Positions 25,400 to 37,425 of a DNA stretch of 64,000 nt are shown piece after piece; within the stretch, counting starts at the first letter, position 1; every line of letters starts with the position of its first letter. The notes under the pieces are model-generated. The model was not told where the DNA came from. It made no database searches and was given only the letters and a program-made list of their open reading frames with translations. Made by a program: the position numbers and the translations under genes. The stretch is from Panax quinquefolius (taxonomy: Eukaryota; Streptophyta; Magnoliopsida; Apiales; Araliaceae). The stretch spans positions 61,693,436-61,757,435 of the forward strand of contig CM035167.1 of the NCBI GenBank assembly GCA_020205615.1, written 5' to 3'.

Positions 25400-26704
25400 A
25401 TGACATCGGAGAATGTTGAGAACATCAATGGAGCACAGGAGACCGTTGAGTCTCCACAGATCAATAATCAGGATAATGTGCATCAGGAAGGCGACAATCC
25501 TCAGGCAAATAATAACACGGACCAGATGATGAACGATGGAATGTTTAGAGGCTTTATGCAATTCATGCAACATCCGGCAAGAGCGGCTCCTGTCCAAAAT
25601 GCAGGTGGAAACACTGGCAACTCTCGGACGGTCACCGCTAAGCAGTTCAAGGAGCTGGGACCACCGGAGTTTATTGGAGAGCCAAAACCACTTAAGGCGA
25701 AAGCGTGGATAAAGCAGATCACCAAGATATTTGATATCTTGGGATGCTCCGAAGAGCAAAAGGTGCCCTTTGCCACCTTTATGTTACGAGGAGAGGCAAA
25801 TTATTGGTGGGAATCGTTAAAACGTACTCAACCTGCCGCACTAAAGTTGTTTTGGGAGAAGTTCCAAGAACTATTCAACGACAAATACTTTCTCGAAAGT
25901 ATTCGTCACATGAAAAAGGTAAAGTTCATAAAGCTGGAGAAGAACAACATGACCGTGTCACAATACGAAGCCAAGTTTGTCGAGTTATCCCGGTTTGCGT
26001 CCCACTTAGTTGATAATGAGGAGAGAATGACGCGGATGTTTCTAAGAGGTTTGAAACCTGAGATACGTCAATATCTTATCTCTCATAAACTATATTTGTA
26101 TTCAGATGTTGTGAATAGGGCTCAGTTATTGGAGCGCGATAACGAGTTAACCCAACCAAGAGAAAGCAGCCGGCAAAATGATAATACCAATGGTAACAGT
26201 CATCGAAGCGGTGACAACAAATGTGGAGGGAATCAACATGCCAGAAATGGTAACCACTTCGGTGGTAATCATGGCCAAGACAATAAGAGTGGACATTTCA
26301 AGAAGAGTAGATTCAAGAACGATGGAAAGACGTCAGCACCAGCACCTGTCGTTAAGGAAGGAGAACGACCACCTATCATATGCTTCAAATGTGGAGGGGA
26401 GGGACACATCAGTCCAAACTACGCGATGCCATCCAAAGCATGCTATAATTGTGGAAGAGAAGGTCACCTAGCTCGATTTTGTCATGCACCAAAGTCAAGT
26501 CCAGCTGGGATGGAGGCATCAAAGGCTGTCCCATACAAGACAAAACTGGTAGTTCAAGGGAGAGCGTTTGTCGTGACCTCCCAGAAAGCAAGAACCCCTA
26601 ACAAAGTCATCACGAGTAAGTTTATCATAAACTCTAGCGAAGTATATACCTTATTTGATACCGGTTCTACCCATTCTTTTATTTCTCCTACTTGCGCTGA
26701 ATGA
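25400..26704 (+). pseudogene. Tekay A gag and start of protease
   Basis: The ATG at 25400 (MTSENVEN) is chosen because element C has the matching MASENV start; the upstream extension in this frame has no ATG. The frame covers the Asn/Gln-rich N-terminus, the retrotransposon gag core (KAKAWIKQI, YWWESLKR, FNDKYF, LRGLKPEIRQYL), a basic Asn/Gly-rich linker, and two zinc knuckles at about residues 327-365. The first knuckle ends in Tyr instead of Cys; element C keeps the Cys. The protease active site DTGSTHSF is encoded near 26659. A TGA stop at 26702-26704 replaces a codon that element C keeps as Cys, so gag and pol were probably one frame. The protein would package element RNA into particles. 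Confidence 0.92.
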
Positions 26705-27146
26705 TTAAATTTGACTCCAGAGAAATTAGACTTTGACTTATTTGTGAAAACTCCGTTGGGAGAAACATTCATTACATCCACTATTTATAAGTCTTGTTTG
26801 GTTCAAATCGGTACCCTCACATTATATGTCAATCTTATTTCATTAAAAATACTTGCATTTGATGTGATTCTAGGGATTGATTGTTTTCGTAAGGTTGTTA
26901 TTTGATGTGATTCTAGGGATTGATTGTTTTCGTAAGGTTGTTAGCTTTCATATTCATAACCAACCTATTATGCGAATTCAAGCAACCAAACCATTAAAAT
27001 CAATCACTGTCATCTCATGCCATAAACCTATTTGTTTATTAAAAAATGGATGTCAAGCTTTCTTAGCTCATGTCATAGATCTAAACAAAAATACGTCAGC
27101 TTTGAATGATATTTCTATTGTTAATAAATTTCCTGACGTATTCTGA
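26705..27146 (+). pseudogene. Tekay A protease end and linker, with a 43-bp duplication
   Basis: After the TGA the same frame continues (LNLTPEKLDF, ISTLTL-like strand, DVILGIDCFRKVV). A 43-bp segment at 26857-26899 is then repeated exactly at 26900-26942. Since 43 is not a multiple of three, it shifts the frame; the continuation (SFHIHNQPIMRIQATKPLKS) is read in another frame. Element C has WLTTHHA between GID and FRKVV, which is missing here, so a small deletion preceded the duplication. The protease would cut the polyprotein. A further shift occurs near 27140, just before the reverse transcriptase. Confidence 0.85.
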
Positions 27147-28041
27147 AGAAGAACTTGGCCTACCCCAGAGCGTGAAATTGAATTTTGTATCGACCTTGAA
27201 CCCCCAGACAAAACCCATTTCCAAAGCCCCATATCGAATGGCTCCTATTGAACTTCAGGAGTTAAAGACCCAACTGCAGGAATTGTTAGACATTGGCTTT
27301 ATTCGTCCTAGTACTTCTCCTTGGGGTGCTCCTATTCTATTCGTGAAGAAGAAAGATGGGAGTATGCGACTTTGTATTGATTATCGGGAGTTGAATCATG
27401 TCACCATCAAAAATAGGTACCCATTGCCACGTATTGATGACCTGTTTGACCAGTTGCAAGGAGCCAAATTCTGTTCAAAGATTGATCTTCGTTTCGGATA
27501 TCACCAAATGAAGATTAGAACCGATAACATTCCAAAGACAACTTTTAGAATTTAGTACGGGCATTATGAATTCCTAGTCATGTCCTTTGGATTGACAAAT
27601 GCTCCTGCTGCCTTCATGGATATGATGAACCGAGTATTCAAGGAATATTTGGATCACTTTGTGGTCGTCTTTATTGATGACATCCTTATTTATTCCAAAA
27701 TCTGTGAAGATCATGAGCAACACTTGAGGTTGATACTCCAAAAGCTTTGTGAATATAAGCTTTATGCCAAGTTGAAGAAATGGGAGTTCTGGCTTGAGAA
27801 AGTAGTATTCCTTGGGCACGTGGTATCATGTCATGGAATATCTGTTGACCCAGCTAAGATTGAAGCTATTCAAAGCTGGGAACAACTTAAATCAGTGACC
27901 GAAGTACATAGCTTTCTCGGTTTAGCTGGTTATTATCGGAGATTCATGGAAGGATTTTCTCGAATTGCTACTCCACTAACTCAGCTAACTCGAAAAGATA
28001 CAAAGTTCGATTGGAGCGAGGAATGTGAGAAGAGTTTTTAG
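27147..28041 (+). pseudogene. Tekay A reverse transcriptase
   Basis: Recognisable blocks in order: [57 protein letters not shown], then after a stop [30 protein letters not shown] and FLGHVVS...VDPAKIEAI. The catalytic FIDD is intact. A TAG at 27553-27555 stands where an Arg is expected in TFR-R-YGHYEF, and a second TAG at 28039-28041 stands where SFQELK has Gln. Both halves are in one frame. The enzyme copies element RNA into DNA; this copy needs two stops removed to be complete. Confidence 0.93.
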
Positions 28042-28567
28042 GAACTCAAGAGAAGACTCATTTCAAAGACTGCTCGACAATACCATCGGCTCGGAGGATT
28101 TGTCATCTACAAAGTGATGCTTCGAGCAAAGGGTTAGGATGTGTTCTCATGCAACATGGGAAAGTCATAGCTTTATGCCTCAAGACAACTCAAAGAATAT
28201 GAGAGGAATTATCCTACTCATGATCTAGAGTTAGCGAGATGTTGTCTTCATGACTTAAAATTTGGAGGCATTACTTGTATGGGAGAAAGTGGAGATCTTT
28301 ACGGATCATAAAAGCCTCAAATATTTCTTCACTCAAAAGAAACTCAACATGCGACAACGACGTTGGCTTAAACTGTTGAAAGATTATGATCATACCATCC
28401 AATACCATCTTGGAAAAGCGAACGTGGTAGCTGACGCATTGAGTAAAAGATCATATGCAAGTACGAGTGCGATATTGTCAACGCAAAGGCCCATTTTGTG
28501 TGACTTGCAAAGGATGGAGATAGAGTTAAAGACTCCAAGGACCCATGTGATGATGGCGAAAATATGA
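28042..28567 (+). pseudogene. Tekay A RNase H region
   Basis: The first half (28042-28261) has several stops, with only fragments such as the SDAS-like active-site stretch near 28115 visible. The second half is open: [34 protein letters not shown] and [12 protein letters not shown], the usual end of gypsy RNase H. TDHKSL carries one catalytic Asp and VVADALS the final one. The frame is not continuous with the reverse transcriptase. It would remove the RNA strand during reverse transcription. Confidence 0.85.
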
Positions 28568-29350
28568 GTAGAACCGACTTTAATTGATAAAGTTAAAGCT
28601 GCTCAAGCTACAGACCTGGAGTTGGTGCGTATGAGGAAAAAAGTGCAAGAAGGTGCTATGCCGGAAGCAAGAATCGATGAAGAAGGAATACTTCGAGTCA
28701 ACTCTAGACTTTGTGTTCCAACGACCCTGATTTAAAGTATAAAATCATGATGGAGGCGCACAACACACTGTTTGCAATCCATCCTAGGAGTACCAAAATG
28801 TATCATGATCTTCGTCATACATTTTGGTGGAGTAATATGAAGAGAGAGATAGCGTTGTTTATCTCAAGGTGTCTAACTTGTCAACGAGTTAAAGCGGAGC
28901 ATCAAGTACCAAAAGGTCCATTGCAACCACTTGAAATTCCAGAATGGAAGTGGGAGCACATTACCATGGATTTCGTTACTGGTCTTCCCAAGGTTTCTCA
29001 AGGCATAGATGCAATTTGGGTCATTGGTTATAGATTGACCAAGTCTGCTCATTTCTTACCGATACGAGAAACTTATACACTTGAACGTCTTGCTCGTATG
29101 TACATAAACGAGGTTGTAAGATTGCATGGTATGCCAGTATCCATAGTGTCTGATCGAGACCCAAGATTCACTTCACGATTTTGGGTTAGTTTGCAAAAGC
29201 CTATGGGCACGGATTTACGATTTAGCTTTTAAGATATCATCCTCGCACTGGACGGGCAACGGAGAGGACGATTCAAACTCTTGAAGATCTATTAAGACTC
29301 TGTGTCCTTGACTTCAAGGGAAGTTAGGACAAGTTCTTACCATTGGTGGA
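28568..29350 (+). pseudogene. Tekay A integrase core
   Basis: The His-His-Cys-Cys zinc domain (H-NTLFAIH...C-LTC-QRVKAEHQ) is followed by the catalytic core: TMDFVTGLPKVSQG (first Asp), RLTKSAHFLPI, VSDRDPRFTSRFW (second Asp), and ERTIQTLEDLLR (Glu), the last in another frame after a shift near 29210. The segment FVTGLP is typical of plant chromoviruses. The spacing shows part of the core between FWVSLQ and the Glu helix is disturbed. It would insert the cDNA into chromatin. Confidence 0.9.
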
Positions 29351-30047
29351 GTTTTCCTACAACAACAGTTATCAAGCAAGTATTGGCATGGCTCCATTTG
29401 AGGCATTGTATGGAAGAAAGTGTCGTTCTCCAGTATGTTGGGATGAGGTGGGTGAAGCAACGTTGTTGGGACCGGAGTTGGTACGTATGACTACATAAAA
29501 GATTCAAACAATTCGACAACGTATAAAAACCTCACAAGATCGACAAAAGAGTTATGCTGATCTTCATCGAAAGGACGTGGAATTCGATATAGGAGATCAT
29601 GTGTTGTTACGTGTTGCTCCATGGAAAGGAGTTATGAGATTTGGAAAGAAAGGAAAGCTCAATCCTCGATTCATCGACCCATTTTTAATCCTCGATCGAG
29701 TAGGAACTGTGGCCTATAGACTCGCTTTATCGCTAAGTATGTCTCGTGTTCATAACGTTTTTCACATATCCATGTTACGTAAATATGTGGAAGACCCGAA
29801 CCACATTATTGAGTTAGAACCGAACGAAATAGCGGAAGATTTGACGTATGAAGAGGTTCCTGTTCAAATCTTGAATAAGAAGGAACATATTCTACGCTCC
29901 AAGGTTATACCTCAAGTCAAAGTTTTGTGGAGAAACCACGATATTGAGGAAATGACTTGGGAGTTAGAATCTGAAATGAAATCAAGGTATCCTTACCTCT
30001 TCGACATACCAGGTACGTACCCTAATTTCGAGGGTGAAATTTTATAA
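29351..30047 (+). pseudogene. Tekay A integrase C-terminus with chromodomain-like tail
   Basis: The intact 156-codon frame from 29577 has GDHVLLRVAPWKGVMRFGKKGKLNPRF (the GPY/F-type module), VAYRLALSLSMSRVHNVFHISMLRKY, then a chromodomain-like end with VKVLWRNHDIEEMTWELES. It ends TAA just before the polypurine tract. In chromoviruses this tail is thought to bind modified histones and steer integration towards heterochromatin. The stretch 29351-29576 encodes the SYAD...KDVEF lead-in with stops. The same tail is kept in element C. Confidence 0.92.
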
Positions 30048-30058
30048 GAAGGGGAGAT
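30046..30058 (+). promoter_or_regulatory. Polypurine tract of Tekay A
   Basis: AAGAAGGGGAGAT directly precedes the 3' LTR at 30059. The reverse complement is found at 59395-59407 in element C. Confidence 0.93.
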
Positions 30059-30822
30059 TGTAAGACCCCAACTTTTATGAATAAAAATGAATTTTCTATA
30101 AATATCATTTTTGAATATTATGGAATAAATTTGTTATAATGTTATAGTTGTGGGTATTATTTATAAATTTTGCAAAATATGCAAGTTGTTATATTATATT
30201 CGATTGGTCGGGGAATATTTGTTTTAGCAGGGAATATTCGTACAACGGCGCAATCATTGGTGGACCCCACAAATGGAATTATTGTCGGATTGAGAAAACG
30301 ACAAAAATATTTTTATTAAAATAACGGCAGAAGTTTTACCGTTAATACTGTTAAACTACTCGGTAGTAAAAGTACAGTAATATGCGTAGTTGCATAGTAG
30401 CACATGGTATTGATTATTGATGCTTACGTAAGAAGTCACTCAGTTTTGTTCAATTATTGCTACGAAGAATTGTCGCAGCGTAGTATCTCACGTTATTTGA
30501 TTCAAATTATTGTCGATATTTTATATATTACTAAATCAATAATTGAGATAGCGATTGTTATTAATATTATTATTTGTAATATTAACGATGTCTAGAAGTT
30601 ACGCCAAGGAGAGGTTTGGTCACCTAATTGTGCCAATAGGAGAAATCCTTATTGAAAACCCCTTCTTTCACAGGAACGACACGGTCGATTAATATTGTGA
30701 ATTATAATAATGATGATAAATGTTGTTAAAAATATTGAGGTAATTTTTATTAGGTATTTTGTTACTTATTATTTAGATTCTCACTCACTCATTTTTCAAA
30801 ATTATCGGAAAGAAGTTATAAA

Positions 30823-30871
<49 letters not shown>

Positions 30872-31114
30872 ACATGTGTGTGTGTGTGTGTGTTTACGTG
30901 TAAAAGTGAGTGTGTGGTAGTGGGTTTTGGTGGAAAAGTGGAATGTTTGATAGTTAATGTTGGTTGTTTTATTATAAATTGATTTTGGGTGGTGGAGAAT
31001 TTAATATATAGGTGTTGTAATATTATATATATATATATATATAATATATTTAGCATGTGAAGATTGACTTAAGGAGAAGGAAGAATTGAATTGTCGGGAG
31101 GGATTGGTATGGTA

Positions 31115-31171
<57 letters not shown>

Positions 31172-31606
31172 GTTAGTGGGATTATATATATATAGCTTGC
31201 ATGCGAATTAATTCATCCGTGACCTGCCAATTGTTCTGCCCGTGAACTTCATCTAATTATTAACTGTTCACCCGTGATATTATCCTCAAATAATATCCTT
31301 CAATTCTCCTATAAATAGGACACTTAGTTAGAATAGAAATCACACTAGAAATTCAGAAAATTCTCTTCTATAATCTTGAGCGTATTTCTTTAGAGTTTTA
31401 AGAAGCTTTGAGCGTAGTGCAAGTTTTCTTAAAGAATATCCTCGCCCTACCAGTCGAAATACTCTTATTTTACGGTAAGGGGTATTATTTCTTTCTTTCG
31501 TCTTCATGAAGAGAACTTCTGTTATTCTATTCTTTAGAATTATTTTGGAATAACCTGTCTATGCGAAGTACTGCATACATGGTGAAATTCTTCTGTTACT
31601 CCATTC

Positions 31607-31840
31607 TTTTTCTATTCTATTGGAACATCCTTTCTGTGCTTTACGCATGACCTGGTTCTGTTATTTATTATTCTGTTGGAACATCCTGTATGTGCTTTAT
31701 GTATGAACTGGCTCCGTTATTTATTATTATGTTGGAATATCCTGTCTGTGCGTTTACGCATGACCTGGTTCCATTATTTATTATTCTGTTGGAAAAACCT
31801 GTATGTGCGGTCTATCGCATGCCTGGTGATTTTTTTTGTT
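31607..31840. repeat. Four ~57-bp tandem units in Tekay A 3' LTR
   Basis: Same array as at 12003-12235, with matching unit number. Small open frames over it (31676-31879 and 31690-31998) are repeat translations. Confidence 0.85.
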
Positions 31841-32716
31841 ATTCCATTCCTTATTATACTCAGTTGGTTAAAGTTTTGACTTCTATACTCCATGAAATTA
31901 GTGGAATATCCTTGATATTTGCACTTCATCCAAAGATTTTCATGGAAATATTCTTACGAGCATTCTTGAATTTTACTCCACAAGAAGTATCATGTTAACA
32001 ATTTGGACGTTATTGATTCTCGGATAAAATAATTCTTGAACTTGTTTTATTGAATTCTTATATCATTGTCATCATCCTCATGTTTATATTACATTTGAAA
32101 GTCATACGTGGCACTGTAGTGCATAGATGTACTTGGTATGATTATGACCGAGGATTATTCAAAGATTATAATCATGACCGTAATGTTACAAATAATGTGG
32201 TAAAAGTCCTCATTGGCTCAGTAGTGCATCGATGGATGAGTTGTTGGCATGATCATGACCATTAATGAATACACAAATATTCTTGGCCCGTAGTGCATGG
32301 ATAATTGTGGTCGTGATACTAAAGAATATCCTTGTCAGTAAAGTAGCGGGGGGTGATTCGATGATGTGGATTATTTATTAAGCGAGTCCCAAATGATAAA
32401 AGTGATGAAAAACCTTTTAAATCATAAAAGATAGTAGATTTTATTCTCTACTTGACTCTTTTAATGGATTGCTTGTTCCAGCTGCAGATTAAACTTGATG
32501 TTTGTTATATTTTATCGGTTTAACATTGTTGAAGGCTAACGATAATTTATTACGCATTATCTTAGTCATAATATTTCTTCTTTGGGCTAGTTGAGCTCAC
32601 CCTTTTGCTTTCATTGTTCTCTTCAGGAAATGAAAACGTAGCAGGGACTAGTCGGGGAACGGAGTGACGGTCCAGAGGATAGCATTAGTAGTCCTCACTA
32701 TTCTGTGAAATAGTGT

Positions 32717-34276
32717 TGTTAGTTCCTAGTTGGCACAATAGTTATCTAGAAGGGGGGTTGAATAGATATTTAAAAATCTTTTCGTTTTAAACTTGTTCTT
32801 TGATAATGATTAAAACTTAGCAGAATAAATGTTTGTTTTAATCTTCTTTACCAAGCAATGGAGTAATGAGGGTGAGGCAGTTATGGCGCTTATAATGAGA
32901 TATAGCAGGTTATGATATGAATATAAATGACACGATGCGTTTTTAAGTGGTTCGAGCACCTAAAGCTCCTAGTCCACTCTTTTACTCAACGAGTAGGATA
33001 TCCACTAAGGATGTCTCATTATAACTTCACGAATCACATGATTCCTTCTACATCGCTGAGCCTAGAACTTCTTAGTTCACTCTTGAACTCTTCAAGTCCA
33101 GCAGACTTGGCTTTCTTTATAGTTCACATTTAACTCTTCAAGTCCAAAGAGACTTGGTACTCTTCTTCAGTTGGTTGATAATGTTGTGTTCTTGATGGTT
33201 GCTACTCAGTCACTGTGTAAGCACTTGCTCTAAAGAACTGAGTAGCTGAGCAAGCTTTGCAATATCTCAGATCGTAGAGTTAAGCTTGAGAGAGATGTTC
33301 ACGTTGTTTGTTCAATGCTTGCTTAGTTTCTCTCTCATCTGTCTGATCTGTATATATGTGATGTTGAAAACTATCTGTTGGATCCAACCGTTGTGGCATT
33401 AAATGCATCTGAACTTTTTGTACTGTGATGGAGACATTTTTTCACATCTTCTGAAATTACATTCTGGCCCACTGACATAGCAGACTGCTTTCTCACCTAC
33501 CACCTGAAAAGGTGTTTTGTCCCTCTTATCCATGGTATTATCCTTAGTTTCTTCAATACGCTTCTTTGTTACATACTAAGGATATTTCTTTACTCTGGGA
33601 CTGATGAGTACTGCAGCATCTAGAATCCATTCCTCATATGTTGAAATCTACCTTTACACAAATCATTAGGCTCGACTTTTTTTGACATGAGACAGATGAT
33701 GCTCTACGATTTGGATTATGATTCTCTACGATTCAGATCGTAATGACTTGTTGCCTTGGTGCTTGATCTGATGCTATCATTTAGAGAGCACTACGATTTC
33801 TCTTAAACCCTTGCACACTACGATCCTTACTTGCTCGTGTTGTTGACTCTACGTTATCGAGAGCACACTACGATCGTTGACTTGTAAACTTCATGTTTCC
33901 TTCAGCACACTGCGATCGTGGAGTTTGGCTTGGAAAACGTTGGGACCACTCTACGATTTTCGAAAAGTCCCTTCAAGGCAGGCACACACTATGATCCGTT
34001 AAACTCTACGTTTTTGCCTTGACTTCTGCACTATTGATCAGATGATACACTATGATTTCTTTGAACCCTATCTATTACATCTCAAGATCAACCTAACAGC
34101 TTTGATCTTTTCTATCTATACATTCTATTAAAGAATGATACATGTTAAGATCTTAGATCAACCTAACAACTTTGATCTATCACTAAATCCTTGTACATAT
34201 ATTCATTGAAGGACCTTACAAACAATCATGAGCTTATACATTAAAACATCAAATCATAGAATGCATTCTCCCAATA
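32717..34276 (-). repeat. 3' LTR of element E
   Basis: It pairs with 48312-49866 (1560 versus 1555 bp). On the minus strand it begins TATTGGGAG, against TGTTGGGAG in the partner, so the terminal TG is mutated. From 33690 to 34060 it has eight or nine copies of CTACGAT-like words. The plus frame at 32927-33133 is not a gene. Confidence 0.93.
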
Positions 34277-34290
34277 ATCTCCCCCTATTT
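34277..34290 (-). promoter_or_regulatory. Polypurine tract of element E
   Basis: AAATAGGGGGAGAT on the minus strand ends directly at the 3' LTR. Its AGGGGGAG core is the form expected for Sireviruses. Confidence 0.9.
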
Positions 34291-34433
34291 GATGTTGACA
34301 TAACCAAGGAGATTTGTTGTCATGATTATTAGTGACTAGATGCATTTGCAGGAAATTTAAACATAACTTAGTATTTCGGACGATATTATAATTCAGCATT
34401 ACATCAATAAGAAATTTAAGTTTCAACTTATCT

Positions 34434-37425
34434 CTATTTCCTTGACCTCTTTCGTGGAGGTGGGTTGGCGTACTTCTCAGCCCTTCTTTTTCTTTGAGCT
34501 TCCTCGTTTCTGGCTAACTCTTCCAGCTCGCTTAGACTTAGTATTGGATTCTCCTCATGCCTGTGCATGAATGCAGGATCTCCAGTTGGCATTCTTATCG
34601 TGACAAGAGACACATCTTGTGAGCTGGGAGTTGACTCCTGACGGCTTAATGGTATAGCCATTACAATTCCCTGTTGATCAGATCGTTGAGTCTGACTGTG
34701 GAATTGTCTTGCAGGAGGGCTTCGTGATGCTTGAGCTTGATATTGTCCTCTTCCCCTTTCTTGAGTTCCATGACCTCCTCTGCCTCTGCCTTGTCCTCCC
34801 TGAACTCCTTTCCCTTTATTCTCCCCCTTTATGTCAGCATCAAGGGTTCGAATATCGGCAGACAGTCGATTAACACCTTGGACAAGCTCGTTCAATTGGC
34901 TTTGTGTCTGAGCAATGTCCTCTCTATTTTTCTTGATCTATTTTTCAGATCTTGCTTCTTTGTTTTGGAGAACTGAAAGAATCATATCATTATGTTTTTC
35001 CTGATTGGCATAAGATTTACGGAAGTCATGTATGAGGCTTTTAATTTGATGATATTCTCCAAAGATCGTGGTATGTTGGTTTGTCTTGATGTTTCGCATT
35101 GCAAGAACAACCTCTCTTTGCTTGGCGACTATCTGGAAGTGAATTTCATCTCTGTCCTTCATGCTCTTAAGAATTTCTTGGATAATCTCCTCAACTTCTT
35201 TGTAAGCTCTCAGTATTCATAGTGCTGTGGAAATTATTTGCGGCTATGATCATTTGATTCAAATTGGGATATTGATGAGATCGAGTGAGATTCCAAACTT
35301 GCTTCTATAGACTTGACCATTTTCTCAGAAGTTTCTTTCAAGTCATCCTTTGTAGGCAGGCTTGGGAGAGTATCATTGGTGTGAGGATTGTTAGTTGGAG
35401 GGGTTGTATGCTGGGGTTGATCTTGTAAGTTGTATAGAGCAAGGTCAAGACTAAAGTAGTCATTTGAGGAGGAGGATGGTATGTCTGATGGAGGGGCTTG
35501 GGTTTAGATGTCAGGGATAGGTGACTCTATGATTTTTATGTGAGACTCTACGTTGTGGTTGGAGTCTGGAATCATAGAGGTGGTGATTTGTGGGAGCAAA
35601 GTAAAGTTGACTTCATTTGGTTCTTCAGTTACAAAATTTTGGGATTCTGCAACTGGAAATTGATTTACTGTATTGAGACTCACTTCCAACCATCGAGGGA
35701 ATTCATAAAAATAGCTAAATAAAGATGATGGTAAGTGATTAACTCCGAATTTGGTAGGGATGATAAGATTACCTCGGATTTATCTTTTGAGGAAGAGGTA
35801 TTTTATAAGCGACTTCTTCAAGAAAAGATGACTTTTCCTGGAAATCCATGAGCCAGAACTGAGATGGCTGGATACTCTTTAAAGCTCCAGAACATGTGAT
35901 CCCATAAGTTCAGGATTTGAGCTTAATGGTATGCCATCATAGGTAGGTAGGAAAACATTTGAGTGTACAGATAACTCCTATATCCATCTTTACCCACGCC
36001 AGTGATTACAAGCTCATCATCATCTTCTTCCTCTTATTTATCTTCATTGGAGGATTCCATTATCTCAATGGGCTCTGGATGGTCTGGCACTGATTCATTT
36101 TTATCTTGGGCAGGAATCTCTTCTTTTGCCATGGAGATATCATGAGGCTCCCCCTCAGCATGATTATCTTCTTGTAAGATCAGTAAATCTCCCTCAGCTG
36201 GAACATTTTCTTGAGAGTTCATAAACTCCCCCTCAGCTGTAACATCTTCTTGAGCTGTAGACTTCTCCCCCTCAGCAGGTGTATTCTCTATCATGAGAAT
36301 TTCAGGGGTCTCCCCCTCAGCTGGAGCACTGTCCTCTTTATTTGCTTGGTGCAGTTCTTCTTTTGCAGCCACACTCTTGGCTTCCTTTTTTAGCACCTTT
36401 TCATTTTTAAGAATGTATTTCTTGACCAGCTTTCTCCTTGATTTGCTGGGTTTAGCCACAACTTCAGGACTCTTTTGAGTCTTAGCTTTGTCTTTCTGAA
36501 CAACTTTTATACTTGAAGCAGTTAGCTCCTTTTCTGCCACACTTGGTCTTGTCTTAGTGAGCAGTAGAGACTCTTCGATAGAGGTGACTGATGGTCTTTT
36601 GGACTTATGTCCAACTTTGTTCTTCTTTAGGATCTGTGATATGGTGGCTTGATCCTCATCAGCTTCATCTTGTTGTTGCTTCCTTCTCAGCAATCTCAGA
36701 GTCTCTATATCAAAGGACTCTATAGGAATATCAGTTGTAGAACCTTGAGGCTCTTCTATCTGTCTAGCTCTTAGCTTCATCTTGCCTTTGCTTTTTCTGG
36801 AAAGGGCAGAGGGTTCTTCCTTGTTGATTTCTCCTTCTTGTTCTTCTTCCCTGACAATAGACATGTTTCCAAGAATGCCTGCATTCTTCAGATCCCCAGT
36901 TCTTTCACTGGATTCTGTCATCATCCGAACATGCTCTGCTGGGTTTCTCTTCCAGTTTTCAAACAACTGCTGGGTCATTCTTCAATTTGGGTTTATAGCT
37001 TCTCCCTCTTCATCCCCAATTTTGTCACCCAGTGTTGATTGCAGAATGATACTTATGAAATGCCTATATAGCATCTTTTGAGGGCTTTTTGATTTCTTCG
37101 AGTTGAGGATCCACCTGCCGATCCACTCAAGTAATACAGCTCCATAGTTGAGTTGAATGCCATAAAACATGGATGTCATGAGCTTAAGTTGAGCTTCATT
37201 CACCGAGTCATGGCCTGAGCTCTTGCAGCATATGCATTTTCCAATAATGTCAGCCAAGAACTCATACCTTTGTGGGAACTCCTTCTTTTTGTATCCTTTT
37301 ATAGAGGGGGTTTTCTTGTGATGCATTTTCCTTAGACTCTCTTGGAAGTTTATGTTGTCTAAGAATGGGTGCCCTTCATTCTTGAAACCTAGGGCCAGAT
37401 TGAAGTCCCCTTCCCTTAGTCTCAT
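34434..37425 (-). pseudogene. Extra 3' ORF of element E (function unknown)
   Basis: Several open segments form one degraded gene downstream of pol. From 37425 to 36982 a 147-residue part (MRLREGDFN...LLEWIGRWI) resembles a domain I recall only as a plant-transposon protein of unknown role. After a TGA the same frame gives 314 residues (36978-36034), Lys/Glu-rich, with five AEGE/AEGD repeats near the end. Later parts are 35689-35504, 35162-34938 and, in the same frame as the last after a TAG, 34895-34434. That end has a coiled-coil-like LNELVQGVNRLSADIRTLDADI, an RGRGGHG-rich stretch and a basic tail PPPRKRSRK. Some Sireviruses have an envelope-like ORF here, but no signal peptide or membrane segment is evident, so I do not call it envelope. 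Confidence 0.7.
36146..36325 (-). repeat. AEGE-coding repeats containing the AGGGGGAG core
   Basis: GCTGAGGGGGAG, which encodes Ala-Glu-Gly-Glu, occurs four times, plus one shortened GCTGAGGGAG, at about 36148, 36190, 36227, 36266 and 36311. Spacing is about 37-45 bp. Each full copy contains the core of the real polypurine tract at 34277-34290. Confidence 0.85.

Noticed and set aside
25370..25776. Antisense frames over Tekay A gag
   Set aside because: Shadows of the gag reading frame, without motifs of their own.
30710..31056. Frames with runs of YIYIYI and HTHTHT on both strands
   Set aside because: Translations of TA and GT microsatellites in the Tekay LTR.
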